Source: an uncultured Methylobacter sp.
Lineage (GTDB): Bacteria > Pseudomonadota > Gammaproteobacteria > Methylococcales > Methylomonadaceae
Length of the DNA: 35,362 bases
Assembly: GCA_903832775.1 (NCBI GenBank)
Contig: CAILCX010000117.1
Coordinates: forward strand, 1-35,362
Direction: 5' to 3'
The notes under the pieces were generated by a model that saw only the letters and a program-made list of their open reading frames with translations, had not been told where the DNA came from and did no database searches. Positions 17,666 to 24,999 of this stretch are shown here, in pieces. The position numbers and the translations under genes are program-made. How positions within the stretch are numbered: the first letter of the stretch is position 1; each line of letters starts with the position of its first letter.

Positions 17666-19170
17666 TTTACAGCTCCATCATTAATTTGGTGACCAAACTG
17701 ACCGGTAGTGCCGCCTGTGCCCGGATCAACTGCGGTAATTTGCGTTTGTGTTTTTCTGGCTTCCATACGACCCAATAAATAAAAGTCGATATCATTGGGC
17801 GCGACATAACTATCAGTCGGCAATTTAATTTGACTGGGCGGTATGGGTCTTGCCAAATGCGGAGTTATTAAAATAACCAGTTCTTTTTTATCATTTGAGG
17901 CTTCCCGGTTTCTAAACAAGGAACCCAATACCGGAATATCGGCCAGACCGGGCGTTTGGTCTTGTTTGTTACTCTGGTTCTCGCTGATCAAACCAGCAAT
18001 CGACATGGTTTGGCCATCGGCAAGTTCAAGCGTGGTGACTGCTTCGCGCGTATCCAAGCTGGGTGTTGATTGAAGAATGGGCGTGGCTTGAAGTATCCCT
18101 GAATCACTGGCTAATATTTGATTAGCCTTATTGCTAAGGGCGCTCACTGCTACGTGAGTGGTCAGATTGATTCTGTTTGAGTCCAAGACTATTGGAGTGA
18201 ATTCCAGGCCGACGCCAAATTGTTTAAAGCTGACCGTACATGGGGAAATAACGTTAGTGCCCGGTGTACAAGCAGTATAAGGAAACTCACCGCCTGATAA
18301 AAATGAAGCTTTTTTGCCGCTCAAGGTAGTCAGATTAGGTTCTGCCAGGATAGTGGCTAAACTGGTATTTCTGCTGAAATCTAAGGTCCAGCTAAATAGA
18401 GCTTCACCTGCCATATAATCACCCGAAAAGGCACCGGCAGCACCGGCAGCAACCGTCCAAAGAAATGAGCCATCTGACTTTTGGGTGCTATTGGAGGCAC
18501 CGGACTTTAAAGTCAGTTTACGCGCCAATACCCGATTAACCTCGGCAATTTTAACTTCCAGCATAACTTGCTGTTCGCCGCCGACATGCATCATATTAAC
18601 GATGGAATTACTGGCGGCATTACTGCTTCCGCCAGAGCTGCCTGAAGTTCCTCCGGTAGCTCCGCCACTTCCGCAATTACCACTGCCAGCAGAACCGGAA
18701 ACAAACCCCTGAGCAACTTTCATGGCAAAATCCAGATTAACCAAGTTGGAGATTTCTCCGCTTAGAATGATACATTTTTCGGCGGCGCGAACTTGTATCG
18801 GCTCATTGGGCATCAACTCGTAGAGTTTTTGTTTAAGCCCATCCAGGTTATGAGTAACCTCAATATTCATGACCAGGTTTACTTTGTTAGCGTCATCCCA
18901 GATGGTAGCATTTGTTGAACCTATCTCGTTTCCTCTTAAAAGCAGTTGTCTCGACGAGAGTAGCGTCATGTCCGCGATGGAATCCTTGCCCTTGGTCAAT
19001 TTACTGACGTTCTGATCTAATGTTATTAACAGAGATTTATTGACCGGCACCCGATAAGTCAGTTGTTTATTGTCGGCACTGGTGGTAATTACGGCTCCTG
19101 CGTGGAGGCTATAGCCAAATAACAGTAAAACCACTGTTTTATGCAGCATGCTTGAATTGAAATTAAACAT
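17662..19170 (-). CDS. rcpA: RcpA/CpaC outer-membrane secretin of the Tad pilus
   Basis: The 502-residue protein has a signal peptide (to about residue 26) and a pilus-secretin N-domain (about 30-105). A BON-like module (110-155) comes next, then a Gly/Ser/Cys-rich linker (about 158-187). VMLEVKIAEVNR (203-214) leads into the secretin barrel domain, which ends with LADGQTMSIAGLI, PGLADIPVLGSLFR and ELVILITPHLA. It forms the outer-membrane channel for the Flp fibre. The long Gly/Ser linker with a central Cys is unusual. It is coupled to the small lipoprotein by a 4-base overlap and lies 117 bases downstream of cpaB. Confidence 0.94.
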   Translation of the reverse strand: MFNFNSSMLHKTVVLLLFGYSLHAGAVITTSADNKQLTYRVPVNKSLLITLDQNVSKLTKGKDSIADMTLLSSRQLLLRGNEIGSTNATIWDDANKVNLVMNIEVTHNLDGLKQKLYELMPNEPIQVRAAEKCIILSGEISNLVNLDFAMKVAQGFVSGSAGSGNCGSGGATGGTSGSSGGSSNAASNSIVNMMHVGGEQQVMLEVKIAEVNRVLARKLTLKSGASNSTQKSDGSFLWTVAAGAAGAFSGDYMAGEALFSWTLDFSRNTSLATILAEPNLTTLSGKKASFLSGGEFPYTACTPGTNVISPCTVSFKQFGVGLEFTPIVLDSNRINLTTHVAVSALSNKANQILASDSGILQATPILQSTPSLDTREAVTTLELADGQTMSIAGLISENQSNKQDQTPGLADIPVLGSLFRNREASNDKKELVILITPHLARPIPPSQIKLPTDSYVAPNDIDFYLLGRMEARKTQTQITAVDPGTGGTTGQFGHQINDGAVK

Positions 19171-19287
19171 AATTACGCTTCCCTTTTTTAGGTATCTAAT
19201 GGCATTAAGCTATAGGTAATAAGATAGTTGTCTGTAAAACGCAATTAACTGTGCGGCTACAGAGATTTGATTTTTTTGATGAATGAG

Positions 19288-20163
19288 TTAACACGTTCCA
19301 CCTATGCATTCTATAAAGGTCTGGCTGCCCCAAGGTAAAATCTTGATAGTCAGCTGGGCTTTATAGGGTTTTTCAGGTTTGCTTTGTACCGGCACTATAA
19401 GCGGTTCCTCTGCCGTTGGAATAATATAATCATCGTTGTCCATCGGATTTCTTAAGGTAAATTGCAAGGCGCCGGTACGCATGGCATGAACCAGACATTC
19501 GGCTTGTTGCGGCGTTACTTCCAGTGTTAAGGCCCTTACTACCGCCGGTTTATCCTGATCCTGTGATGCCAGCTGGTCAATCGCCAGAATTTTGATATTA
19601 GGCAGTAGCGTGTAGGTTCCGTTTTGGTTGCCTACCGGCATGGGGATGACTTTGTAACCATGCTCCGAAGACATACATTCAATCCTGGTGCCGGAGCCGG
19701 TCACGATAATATCAGCTTTATTATTGGGCAGAATAAAACCGGCTACGCCAACCACATCATCGACCCTTACACTCATGGCGCGTTTGCCTTCTTCAATTAA
19801 GGCCGACAAGGTACTGCCACCTAAATGTTCTTTTATTTGCGGTTTTAACAGAATTTCATCAGGAAAAAATTCCCGCTGCGTTACTTTTCCGATGATCGCG
19901 TTAGGGTTTTTGTTGATTTCCTCTTCGGTAAACGCCTGGGCGGGTACATTATCTTTAGGCCAGGCCATTAATTTAAGTTGCATTTTTTCAATACGGGTGG
20001 CAAACGGAATGTTCATGGCCGCCACATAAATTTGAACGGTATTTGGCCCGACAGTGGTCGGTCTGACGCGGGTTTGTAGATCAACCCAATTTTTAGCAAC
20101 ATAACCGGCGCCACCTGCCATCAGTAATGCGACCAGCAGCAATATTCCAAATCGACTGTTCAT
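19288..20163 (-). CDS. rcpC: RcpC/CpaB, Tad pilus periplasmic assembly protein
   Basis: The 291-residue protein has an N-terminal membrane anchor (residues 6-25) and a SAF-like domain (PFATRIEKMQLKLMAWP, about 52-68). A CpaB/RcpC C-domain follows, with GKRAMSVRVDDVVGVAGFI and a VLPN/KADI region. The protein is thought to sit in the periplasm and support the secretin. The start overlaps the AAA ATPase gene by four bases (20160-20163), linking the two translationally. Confidence 0.9.
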   Translation of the reverse strand: MNSRFGILLLVALLMAGGAGYVAKNWVDLQTRVRPTTVGPNTVQIYVAAMNIPFATRIEKMQLKLMAWPKDNVPAQAFTEEEINKNPNAIIGKVTQREFFPDEILLKPQIKEHLGGSTLSALIEEGKRAMSVRVDDVVGVAGFILPNNKADIIVTGSGTRIECMSSEHGYKVIPMPVGNQNGTYTLLPNIKILAIDQLASQDQDKPAVVRALTLEVTPQQAECLVHAMRTGALQFTLRNPMDNDDYIIPTAEEPLIVPVQSKPEKPYKAQLTIKILPWGSQTFIECIGGTC

Positions 20164-21461
20164 AAAACCATCCTTGCATTTTCAAGGTTAATAAAATAGG
20201 TGTCCCAGGCAATATTAAAGCGTTGCTGGGTTACAACGCAGGTTTCGCCTTCATATTCACATTGGTCTTTAATCAAGCCCAGCAAGTCTCTTGGTTGACA
20301 AGGTAATAGAGGGCGATTGGCTCGTTTGTAGCGTTCAAAGATTGAATCAAAAAGACTGTCATCGGAACTCAGTTGTAGCTCCTTGAGATATTGATGCCAG
20401 ATATCGATGTATTGTTGTTGGGTAACCGGCGCAAATCTGATTTTATAACCCAATCTACGTAAAAAGGCTTCGTCTGCCAGTTCCAGAGGATTGATGTTGG
20501 CAGAGAAAATTAAAATCACATCAAACGGTACCTGAATGCGTTTGCTGTTTTCGAGGCTGAGATAATCATGCTTTTCTTCGAGCGGAACAATCCAGCGGTT
20601 AAAAAGATCAGTAGGATGAATGCGTTGCCGGCCCAAATCATCAATAAGATACATGCCATTATTGGCCTTTAATTGCAGGGGAGCCTGCGATAAACGGGTA
20701 TTGGTATCGTGATGGATTTCCAGCATATCCTGGGTTAGTTCGCCGCCGCTGACCGCGACCGGTCTTTGGCATTTAATATAACGCGGGTCTGTACCCTGCT
20801 GCAGATTGATGTTTATTTCAGTTGGGTTTTCTTTGGGACGACGATGTAAGGCGGGGTCGTAGACCTGGATAATGCTTTCGCCTACAGAAATAGCATGCGG
20901 TATTAAAACCGGTTCGCCCAGCACGCGCGCCAAGCGTCTGCAGATATAGGTTTTGCCGCTGCCTGCCAGTCCATAGATCATAATAGCTCTACCGGAGTGC
21001 ATGGCCGGGCCTAGTTGATCCAACAGATAGGGATCTATAATAGTATCTGCAAAGGCTTGTTTAACCTCGGCGCGGGTTATTTTATGGTTTTGTGTTGATT
21101 GGGCAAGAACCACCGTTTTATATTGCTCAAGCGGCACCGGAGCAGGGCCTACATAACCGCTTTTGCGTAAGGCGGCTTGCGCTTCGGCAACGCCTTTATC
21201 GGTCAAGGTATAACGTGGACCGGAACTGAAAGGAGCGGGAGCCAGAATATTGATTACACTTTGTTTACGTAACTCAGAGATAACCACTTCAAGGATGTTA
21301 CCCGCCAGTGCCATAGTTTCAGAGAGTTGAAGTAGATCAGCGATACCGTTTACATATAAATGTTTACAGACCAAAGCTGCAATTAAATCGAACGATAAGC
21401 CAGTCTCCTCAATATTACGAGGCCGAGGTGCTAACAGGGGCTGAGGGCTAGTTGTATTCAT
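20160..21461 (-). CDS. AAA-family ATPase coupled to the Tad operon
   Basis: The 433-residue protein has a winged-helix-like N-domain (about 25-100). An AAA ATPase core follows with Walker A GLAGSGKT (164-171), Walker B MYLIDDLG (270-277), sensor 1 FSANINP and an arginine-rich FLRRLGYKI motif. It is unlike TadA (no secretion-ATPase boxes) and closer to MoxR/AAA-type remodelling ATPases. It is the first gene of the ATPase-cpaB-secretin-lipoprotein block. Its role in the pilus is unknown to me; guesses are remodelling or regulation. A substrate-binding or DNA-binding role for the N-domain is open. Confidence 0.85.
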   Translation of the reverse strand: MNTTSPQPLLAPRPRNIEETGLSFDLIAALVCKHLYVNGIADLLQLSETMALAGNILEVVISELRKQSVINILAPAPFSSGPRYTLTDKGVAEAQAALRKSGYVGPAPVPLEQYKTVVLAQSTQNHKITRAEVKQAFADTIIDPYLLDQLGPAMHSGRAIMIYGLAGSGKTYICRRLARVLGEPVLIPHAISVGESIIQVYDPALHRRPKENPTEININLQQGTDPRYIKCQRPVAVSGGELTQDMLEIHHDTNTRLSQAPLQLKANNGMYLIDDLGRQRIHPTDLFNRWIVPLEEKHDYLSLENSKRIQVPFDVILIFSANINPLELADEAFLRRLGYKIRFAPVTQQQYIDIWHQYLKELQLSSDDSLFDSIFERYKRANRPLLPCQPRDLLGLIKDQCEYEGETCVVTQQRFNIAWDTYFINLENARMVL

Positions 21462-21470
21462 TTCAATTCA

Positions 21471-21492
21471 GGTAGGGTGGGCATTGCCCACC
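21471..21492. repeat. REP-like palindrome upstream of the AAA ATPase
   Basis: GGTAGGGTGGGCATTGCCCA followed by CC: a near-complete copy of the recurrent palindrome, 10 bases upstream of the ATPase start codon, where the leader would be transcribed. Confidence 0.75.
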
Positions 21493-21657
21493 GTTTGGGC
21501 CAGGCTTGCTAGGGCTGTGTGCCGGGTGCCGCCTATAAGCATTATTACGTAGTTTGGTTCTAGTAGATGTAGTGTTCTGATATTTTCATTCATCATTTTA
21601 GCGTCCAGATTAATAACATGAAATTCTAAATAATATTTATGTTTGTCAGGGTTGTTT

Positions 21658-21740
21658 GGTGGGCGGTGCCCACCCTACATTACTGTAATTTTCTGGTGGG
21701 AGAAACCCACCAGAGCCACGTGGGCATCGCCCACCTTTTG
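21658..21740. repeat. Cluster of three palindromes
   Basis: In order: GGTGGGCGGTGCCCACC (21659-21675), CTGGTGGG-agaaa-CCCACCAG (21693-21713, perfect 8-bp stem with a divergent loop), and GTGGGCATCGCCCACC (21721-21736). The cluster lies beyond the stop of the 229-residue gene and, with the palindrome at 21471, fills most of the 298-base gap 21462-21759. No gene is visible in the rest of that gap. Confidence 0.8.
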
Positions 21741-21759
21741 GCTTGCTTGCTGGGTGTTA

Positions 21760-22449
21760 CTACCCACCCACGGCACAACTAATCACGTCACTCCACTGAC
21801 CTACCTGTTCATCGTGGTATAAATAAATGGCTTTATACTTCCACGCCGCGCTGACGCCTGAGGGCGGTAAGGGACTAAAATCGGTGGTATTGGGCATGGT
21901 ATTAATGGTTAGAAACACAAAACTATTACCGTCACCTCTATCCACCCAAATCTCCAGCGCATTGGCTTTACCTTTGAGCCAGGCAATAATCGGATGCCCG
22001 GCTTTGTTCTGAATGCTTAGAACAGGCTTCCAGGCGCTGGGATCAAAGGTTGTTGTGGTTCCCACTAGCCATAAATCCTGGCCGATAGCGGTGGTGTAAT
22101 TCCTGTGGGTTTTAAGTCGCGCAGCCAGGGTAGACAATCTTGGAATAATGCCAGGACTGACCGCTACAGGAATCGGCTCTGCCAGTTTGGGAGCAAGCGG
22201 CCATTCTGCAGTACCATTACCACCGTCCCGCAACAATTTTTTATAAGCCGTCCAATGCTGGCCATTTGATTGCATGTCATACATAGTTTGGAGCGTATAA
22301 CGAAAACAGGCAGCATCCGCTTTAAGTGTATTCAGTTCATCAGCGCTGATGCTTAGCAGCTCAGCATAATGGGGTAATGTAGCACTAAGATGATCCAAAA
22401 GATCAGCTCTGCTACCATCGTTATTGGGCATGAATGAATTAGTCGTCAT
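21760..22449 (-). CDS. Uncharacterised 229-residue protein
   Basis: I know no function for this protein. It lacks a signal peptide and membrane helices. The N-terminal half is helical (about 15-80) with a Trp/Tyr patch (QHWTAYKKLLRDGG). The C-terminal half looks like a beta-sandwich resembling a fibronectin-III-type fold: LEIWVDRGDGNSFVFLTINT, then SAAWKYKAIY, ending EQVGQWSDVISCAVGG. Related proteins occur scattered through environmental proteobacterial genomes (recollection). It lies between flp and the AAA ATPase on the pilus strand but separated by gaps over 290 bases, so membership of a pilus operon is uncertain. Confidence 0.75.
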   Translation of the reverse strand: MTTNSFMPNNDGSRADLLDHLSATLPHYAELLSISADELNTLKADAACFRYTLQTMYDMQSNGQHWTAYKKLLRDGGNGTAEWPLAPKLAEPIPVAVSPGIIPRLSTLAARLKTHRNYTTAIGQDLWLVGTTTTFDPSAWKPVLSIQNKAGHPIIAWLKGKANALEIWVDRGDGNSFVFLTINTMPNTTDFSPLPPSGVSAAWKYKAIYLYHDEQVGQWSDVISCAVGG

Positions 22450-22590
22450 AGCGAGTGAGCTCCTGCGAGTTGGGTAAGTATTTTAAATCGTATGCATTGG
22501 TGGCTGAGTCATTTTCTGCCAAGGTTAAGCGCTTAAATAACTCTAAGGCGCCGCCGTTAAGTCTAAAAGTCAATTCTCACAGCGTTAGAT

Positions 22591-22615
22591 GCCCTTAACC
22601 GCTTAGGTTAAGGGC
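22591..22615. repeat. Hairpin GCCCTTAACC / GGTTAAGGGC
   Basis: Perfect 10-bp stem with loop GCTTA, followed on the plus strand by TTTGT. CAATTCTCAC lies 10 bases to the left (22571-22580), as with the next hairpin. Confidence 0.65.
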
Positions 22616-22669
22616 TTTGTAGAGCCTGAAAAGTGCTATTGCAAATAAAAATGCAATTCTCACGTTCAG

Positions 22670-22702
22670 TTAAGGACTCAACCCGTTTGGTTAAGTCCTT
22701 AA
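22670..22702. repeat. Hairpin TTAAGGACTcAACC / GGTTaAGTCCTTAA
   Basis: A 14-position stem with one C-A mismatch and loop CGTTT. The loop-proximal AACC/GGTT and the 5-base loop echo the hairpin at 22591, and CAATTCTCAC recurs at 22654-22663, so the two are related units. A third imperfect stem (TCAAGG.CTG / CAG.CCTTGA) sits at 22723-22753. Confidence 0.65.
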
Positions 22703-22927
22703 TCTGTTGTGATGATTAGTGCTCAAGGTCTGGTCAATGGCCACAGGCCTTGATGATCAATATTCTAAGTATATTAAGAATGTTGCAAGGTCGGTTAAGG
22801 GCATTGCAGGATCTGTTAATTTACTTTTATTATTCCATTTTGCTTTTCTGGTTTGGAGCATTTATATTTCATGCCTGATAATTGGTTTTTATAAGGCGCG
22901 AAGATTGGATAATGCCTCATTAATATA

Positions 22928-23107
22928 TTACCCAGGACTAGCTATTAGAGTATTTGCCGTATTGAAAACATTGCTAACAGTTAAACCTATACTTGTAATA
23001 ATCGCTGTGGATACCGAAGCTATTAATAACAGCATAATTGCATATTCAACCATACTAGCGCCTTTTTTATTATTTAAAGACAAAAAATCTTTAAGTTTTC
23101 TCTTCAT
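22928..23107 (-). CDS. Second Flp-type pilin (59 aa)
   Basis: The minus strand from ATG 23107 to TAA 22930-22928 encodes 59 residues. There is a basic leader (MKRKLKDFLSLNNKKG), a Flp cleavage context G16-ASMVEYAIM with Glu at +5 and Tyr at +6, then one hydrophobic helix and a short polar tail ending SPG. This matches the Flp/Fap major pilin family and parallels the neighbouring pilin at 23207. The gene is short and opposite a longer random frame, so it is easily missed. No strong ribosome binding site is visible and a terminator separates it from flp, so it may be expressed at a lower level or be a variant pilin. Confidence 0.82.
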   Translation of the reverse strand: MKRKLKDFLSLNNKKGASMVEYAIMLLLIASVSTAIITSIGLTVSNVFNTANTLIASPG

Positions 23108-23158
23108 AATTTCAGTGCACAGAATAATTAAAAATTAATATAATTGTTAATGTTAAAT

Positions 23159-23190
23159 AAGATCACGTTATTTATAAATAACGTGATCTT
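23159..23190. promoter_or_regulatory. Perfect 32-bp palindrome between the two pilin genes
   Basis: The stretch starts AAGATCACGTTATT and equals its own reverse complement over all 32 bases (14-bp arms around TATA). It directly adjoins the flp terminator and precedes flp2 by 51 bases. It may be a second terminator arm, a processing site or a binding site for a dimeric regulator. Confidence 0.6.
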
Positions 23191-23216
23191 AAAAAATTCA
23201 GGCGTTTTAGCCTGAA
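23191..23216 (-). terminator. Rho-independent terminator of flp
   Basis: On the minus strand TTCAGGC-taaaac-GCCTGAA is followed by TTTTTT. The 7-bp stem has its loop over the flp stop codon, so termination occurs right at the end of the gene. Partial read-through would feed flp2. Confidence 0.82.
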
Positions 23217-23401
23217 GTTGAAATTGCATTGTTGACCGTAGTAAATGCTGCTAAAACACCCGTACCAACACCTCTAATCATTGCGATAGATATAACGGAT
23301 ATCAATGCTACTAAGATTGCATATTCGACCATAGTAGCCCCTTTTTCATTCTTTAATATAAATGGATATTTTGAGTTAAGTTTGTTAATAATTTTATTCA
23401 T
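23207..23401 (-). CDS. flp: Flp major pilin
   Basis: The 64-residue prepilin has a 21-residue leader ending in Gly, the cleavage context G21-ATMVEYAIL (Glu at +5, Tyr at +6), a single hydrophobic helix and a short polar C-terminus (TTVNNAISTSG). This is the canonical Flp pilin that polymerises into the Tad fibre after prepilin peptidase cleavage. AGGAAA six bases upstream of ATG gives a good ribosome binding site. A strong terminator sits at its stop codon, consistent with high, monocistronic expression. A candidate promoter and the TATACGAATA motif lie within 80 bases upstream. Confidence 0.94.
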   Translation of the reverse strand: MNKIINKLNSKYPFILKNEKGATMVEYAILVALISVISIAMIRGVGTGVLAAFTTVNNAISTSG

Positions 23402-23458
23402 GAGAGTTTCCTGTTTATGTTAAAAGAGACTCGATATTAGGCCACATTAAATATAAAA

Positions 23459-23475
23459 TCTATTCGTATAGATAC
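23459..23475 (-). promoter_or_regulatory. TATACGAATA motif and candidate promoter upstream of flp
   Basis: The minus strand reads GTATCTATACGAATAGA, matching 14 of 17 positions of GTAGTTATACGAATATA upstream of tadA and tadZ. It includes the near-palindrome ATCTATaCGaATAGAT. The motif lies between TTACGT and TTATAT, which could be -35 and -10 boxes 17 bases apart, 45-80 bases before the flp ATG. A regulator bound here would contact the promoter spacer. Promoter boxes are weak matches, so this is a hypothesis. Confidence 0.45.
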
Positions 23476-23514
23476 GTAAGTATATGATTACTTGGTGGTT
23501 TGTAATGTTGTTTT

Positions 23515-24999
23515 TTATTGTTTTTGCAGTTCCAACTTAAGATGCTTAATAGCTTCTAAAGGCCATCGCCCCTTACGTACATGGATAGCTGCATATTCGT
23601 TGGCATAAATCGGCATCCAGTCTGGATGCATATTAAAATAACTAACGGCAGGGCTTTTGGCAGTTAAAAAAGACCAGGTAATGTCGTATTGACTAAGCAA
23701 AGTTTCTAATGGTTTTTCCCCGCCAGCCAATGACGTCGCTTCCATAAACAGCTTAAGAGTATCGTCTCTATAAAGTTCGGCCCGTGAGTCAATAAATGTC
23801 TCAAAGCCGTGAAAAATAAGATAGCCTCCAATATTGTAATCATTAAATACTTTACCCGGCAGTTGGGCCTGACGTACCGTCATTAGCATGGTATTTATAC
23901 GTTTACTGCTAAGAAATTCTATATCTTTAATTTTAATAACATAAATTGACCAGCTTAGCAGTGCCAAAATAAATAGCGTTTTACCAAGGCTTGTTACTGG
24001 TGCTAAATCTGCCAAAGTAAAATTGCTCTCTTGCTTAGTATATTGCCAGTGCTTTGCTAACGGCATCGCTAGAATTAAAGGCCCTTGCAGTGACATTAAA
24101 TCAGCTGCATAGCGGTTATGTTGTAAAGAGAGGTGGATTAATCCGAGTAAAAAAACAAGTCTTAGTAAAGGCAGTTCCATTTTTTGGGTAAAGCCAAAAA
24201 TAATGATAACGATAAGCCACAGCTCAAGAAAATTAAAATGTTGAAAGTTAGGTGAGACCCATTCACCGATAATAGACATCGAATAGCTTTGATCCGTTAA
24301 TTGAAAAGGTAAAAGTAACCCATCAATACCTAGAGGTGTCAGCATAAGACTGGCCAAGGAAATACCAAAAAAAAGCCCCCATTGTTTGCTGAGTAAAAAT
24401 CTATTAATGTTTGCCGGCGCGGTTACTATTGCTTCCAATGCAAAAAATAACACGTAAACCAAACCAATTAAATAACTACCGTGAAGATTAGTCCATAAAA
24501 CCAGTATTAAAATCAAATATAAAGATGGTGCCTTATGTTGTTCGTTGGCTTTAAGTAATCCCACAAACCAGTAGGTCATCAGCGGTAACGCCAGAATATG
24601 CGGCCGGGGCATGATATGAGCTATCAATAGACTATAGGCCATTAGCAATAAATACATGGCACGCATGGGCGGGAGTTTTTCCAATAAATATTTAAGCATA
24701 ATTAAAATACTTAGCGTAGTTGCCGTAACACCCATCATGACCAGTCCCGGCCAACCCCATGCCTTGAAAAGCAGAAAAATGACAACTTCTGACAGCCAGG
24801 AATGGGGGGTCCATTGGGCATCTGCTTTGGTATGGGAGAAAAGTCCTGTTGTAGGTACCTTAAGGTTGTTGACTATCCATTCGCCAACTCTTATGTGCCA
24901 ATAAGGGTCAAACTCAGTGTGGAAAGATAAAGTAATAAGAAAAGTTATATAACCAATAACCAGTAAAAATAGCGCGCGAGTCCGTTGTAGTTCAGTCAT
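23515..24999 (-). CDS. Polytopic membrane protein, GT-C glycosyltransferase-like
   Basis: The 494-residue protein has about 10-12 hydrophobic helices and a soluble C-terminal segment (about 380-494). Right after the first helix comes EFDPYWHIRVGEWI (Asp31), the position where GT-C enzymes keep their acidic catalytic loop. SHTKADAQWTPHSWLSEVV follows. The C-terminal region (GGYLIFHGFETFIDSRAELY) is typical of a widespread uncharacterised family related to PMT/oligosaccharyltransferase-like proteins. Such enzymes use polyprenyl-phosphate sugars at the outer face of the inner membrane. Being next to flp on the same strand suggests a possible role in pilin glycosylation; acceptor and donor are unknown. 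Confidence 0.72.
   Translation of the reverse strand: MTELQRTRALFLLVIGYITFLITLSFHTEFDPYWHIRVGEWIVNNLKVPTTGLFSHTKADAQWTPHSWLSEVVIFLLFKAWGWPGLVMMGVTATTLSILIMLKYLLEKLPPMRAMYLLLMAYSLLIAHIMPRPHILALPLMTYWFVGLLKANEQHKAPSLYLILILVLWTNLHGSYLIGLVYVLFFALEAIVTAPANINRFLLSKQWGLFFGISLASLMLTPLGIDGLLLPFQLTDQSYSMSIIGEWVSPNFQHFNFLELWLIVIIIFGFTQKMELPLLRLVFLLGLIHLSLQHNRYAADLMSLQGPLILAMPLAKHWQYTKQESNFTLADLAPVTSLGKTLFILALLSWSIYVIKIKDIEFLSSKRINTMLMTVRQAQLPGKVFNDYNIGGYLIFHGFETFIDSRAELYRDDTLKLFMEATSLAGGEKPLETLLSQYDITWSFLTAKSPAVSYFNMHPDWMPIYANEYAAIHVRKGRWPLEAIKHLKLELQKQ

Larger units (their letters stand above)
22450..22927. other. Non-coding gap with consecutive hairpins
   Basis: This 478-base stretch between flp2 and the 229-residue gene contains no gene I can support. 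Its left half carries three stem-loops (22591-22615, 22670-22702 and 22723-22753). The first two are each preceded by the same 10-mer CAATTCTCAC. The right half (22754-22927) is AT-rich without clear structure; the plus-strand reading frame across it is an artefact that continues through the reverse of flp2. Confidence 0.6.

Noticed and set aside
22719-23138. 139-codon plus-strand open frame with hydrophobic segments
   Set aside because: It runs antisense through the clear second Flp pilin (22928-23107); hydrophobicity is the reverse-complement image of the pilin helix, and it begins inside a hairpin.
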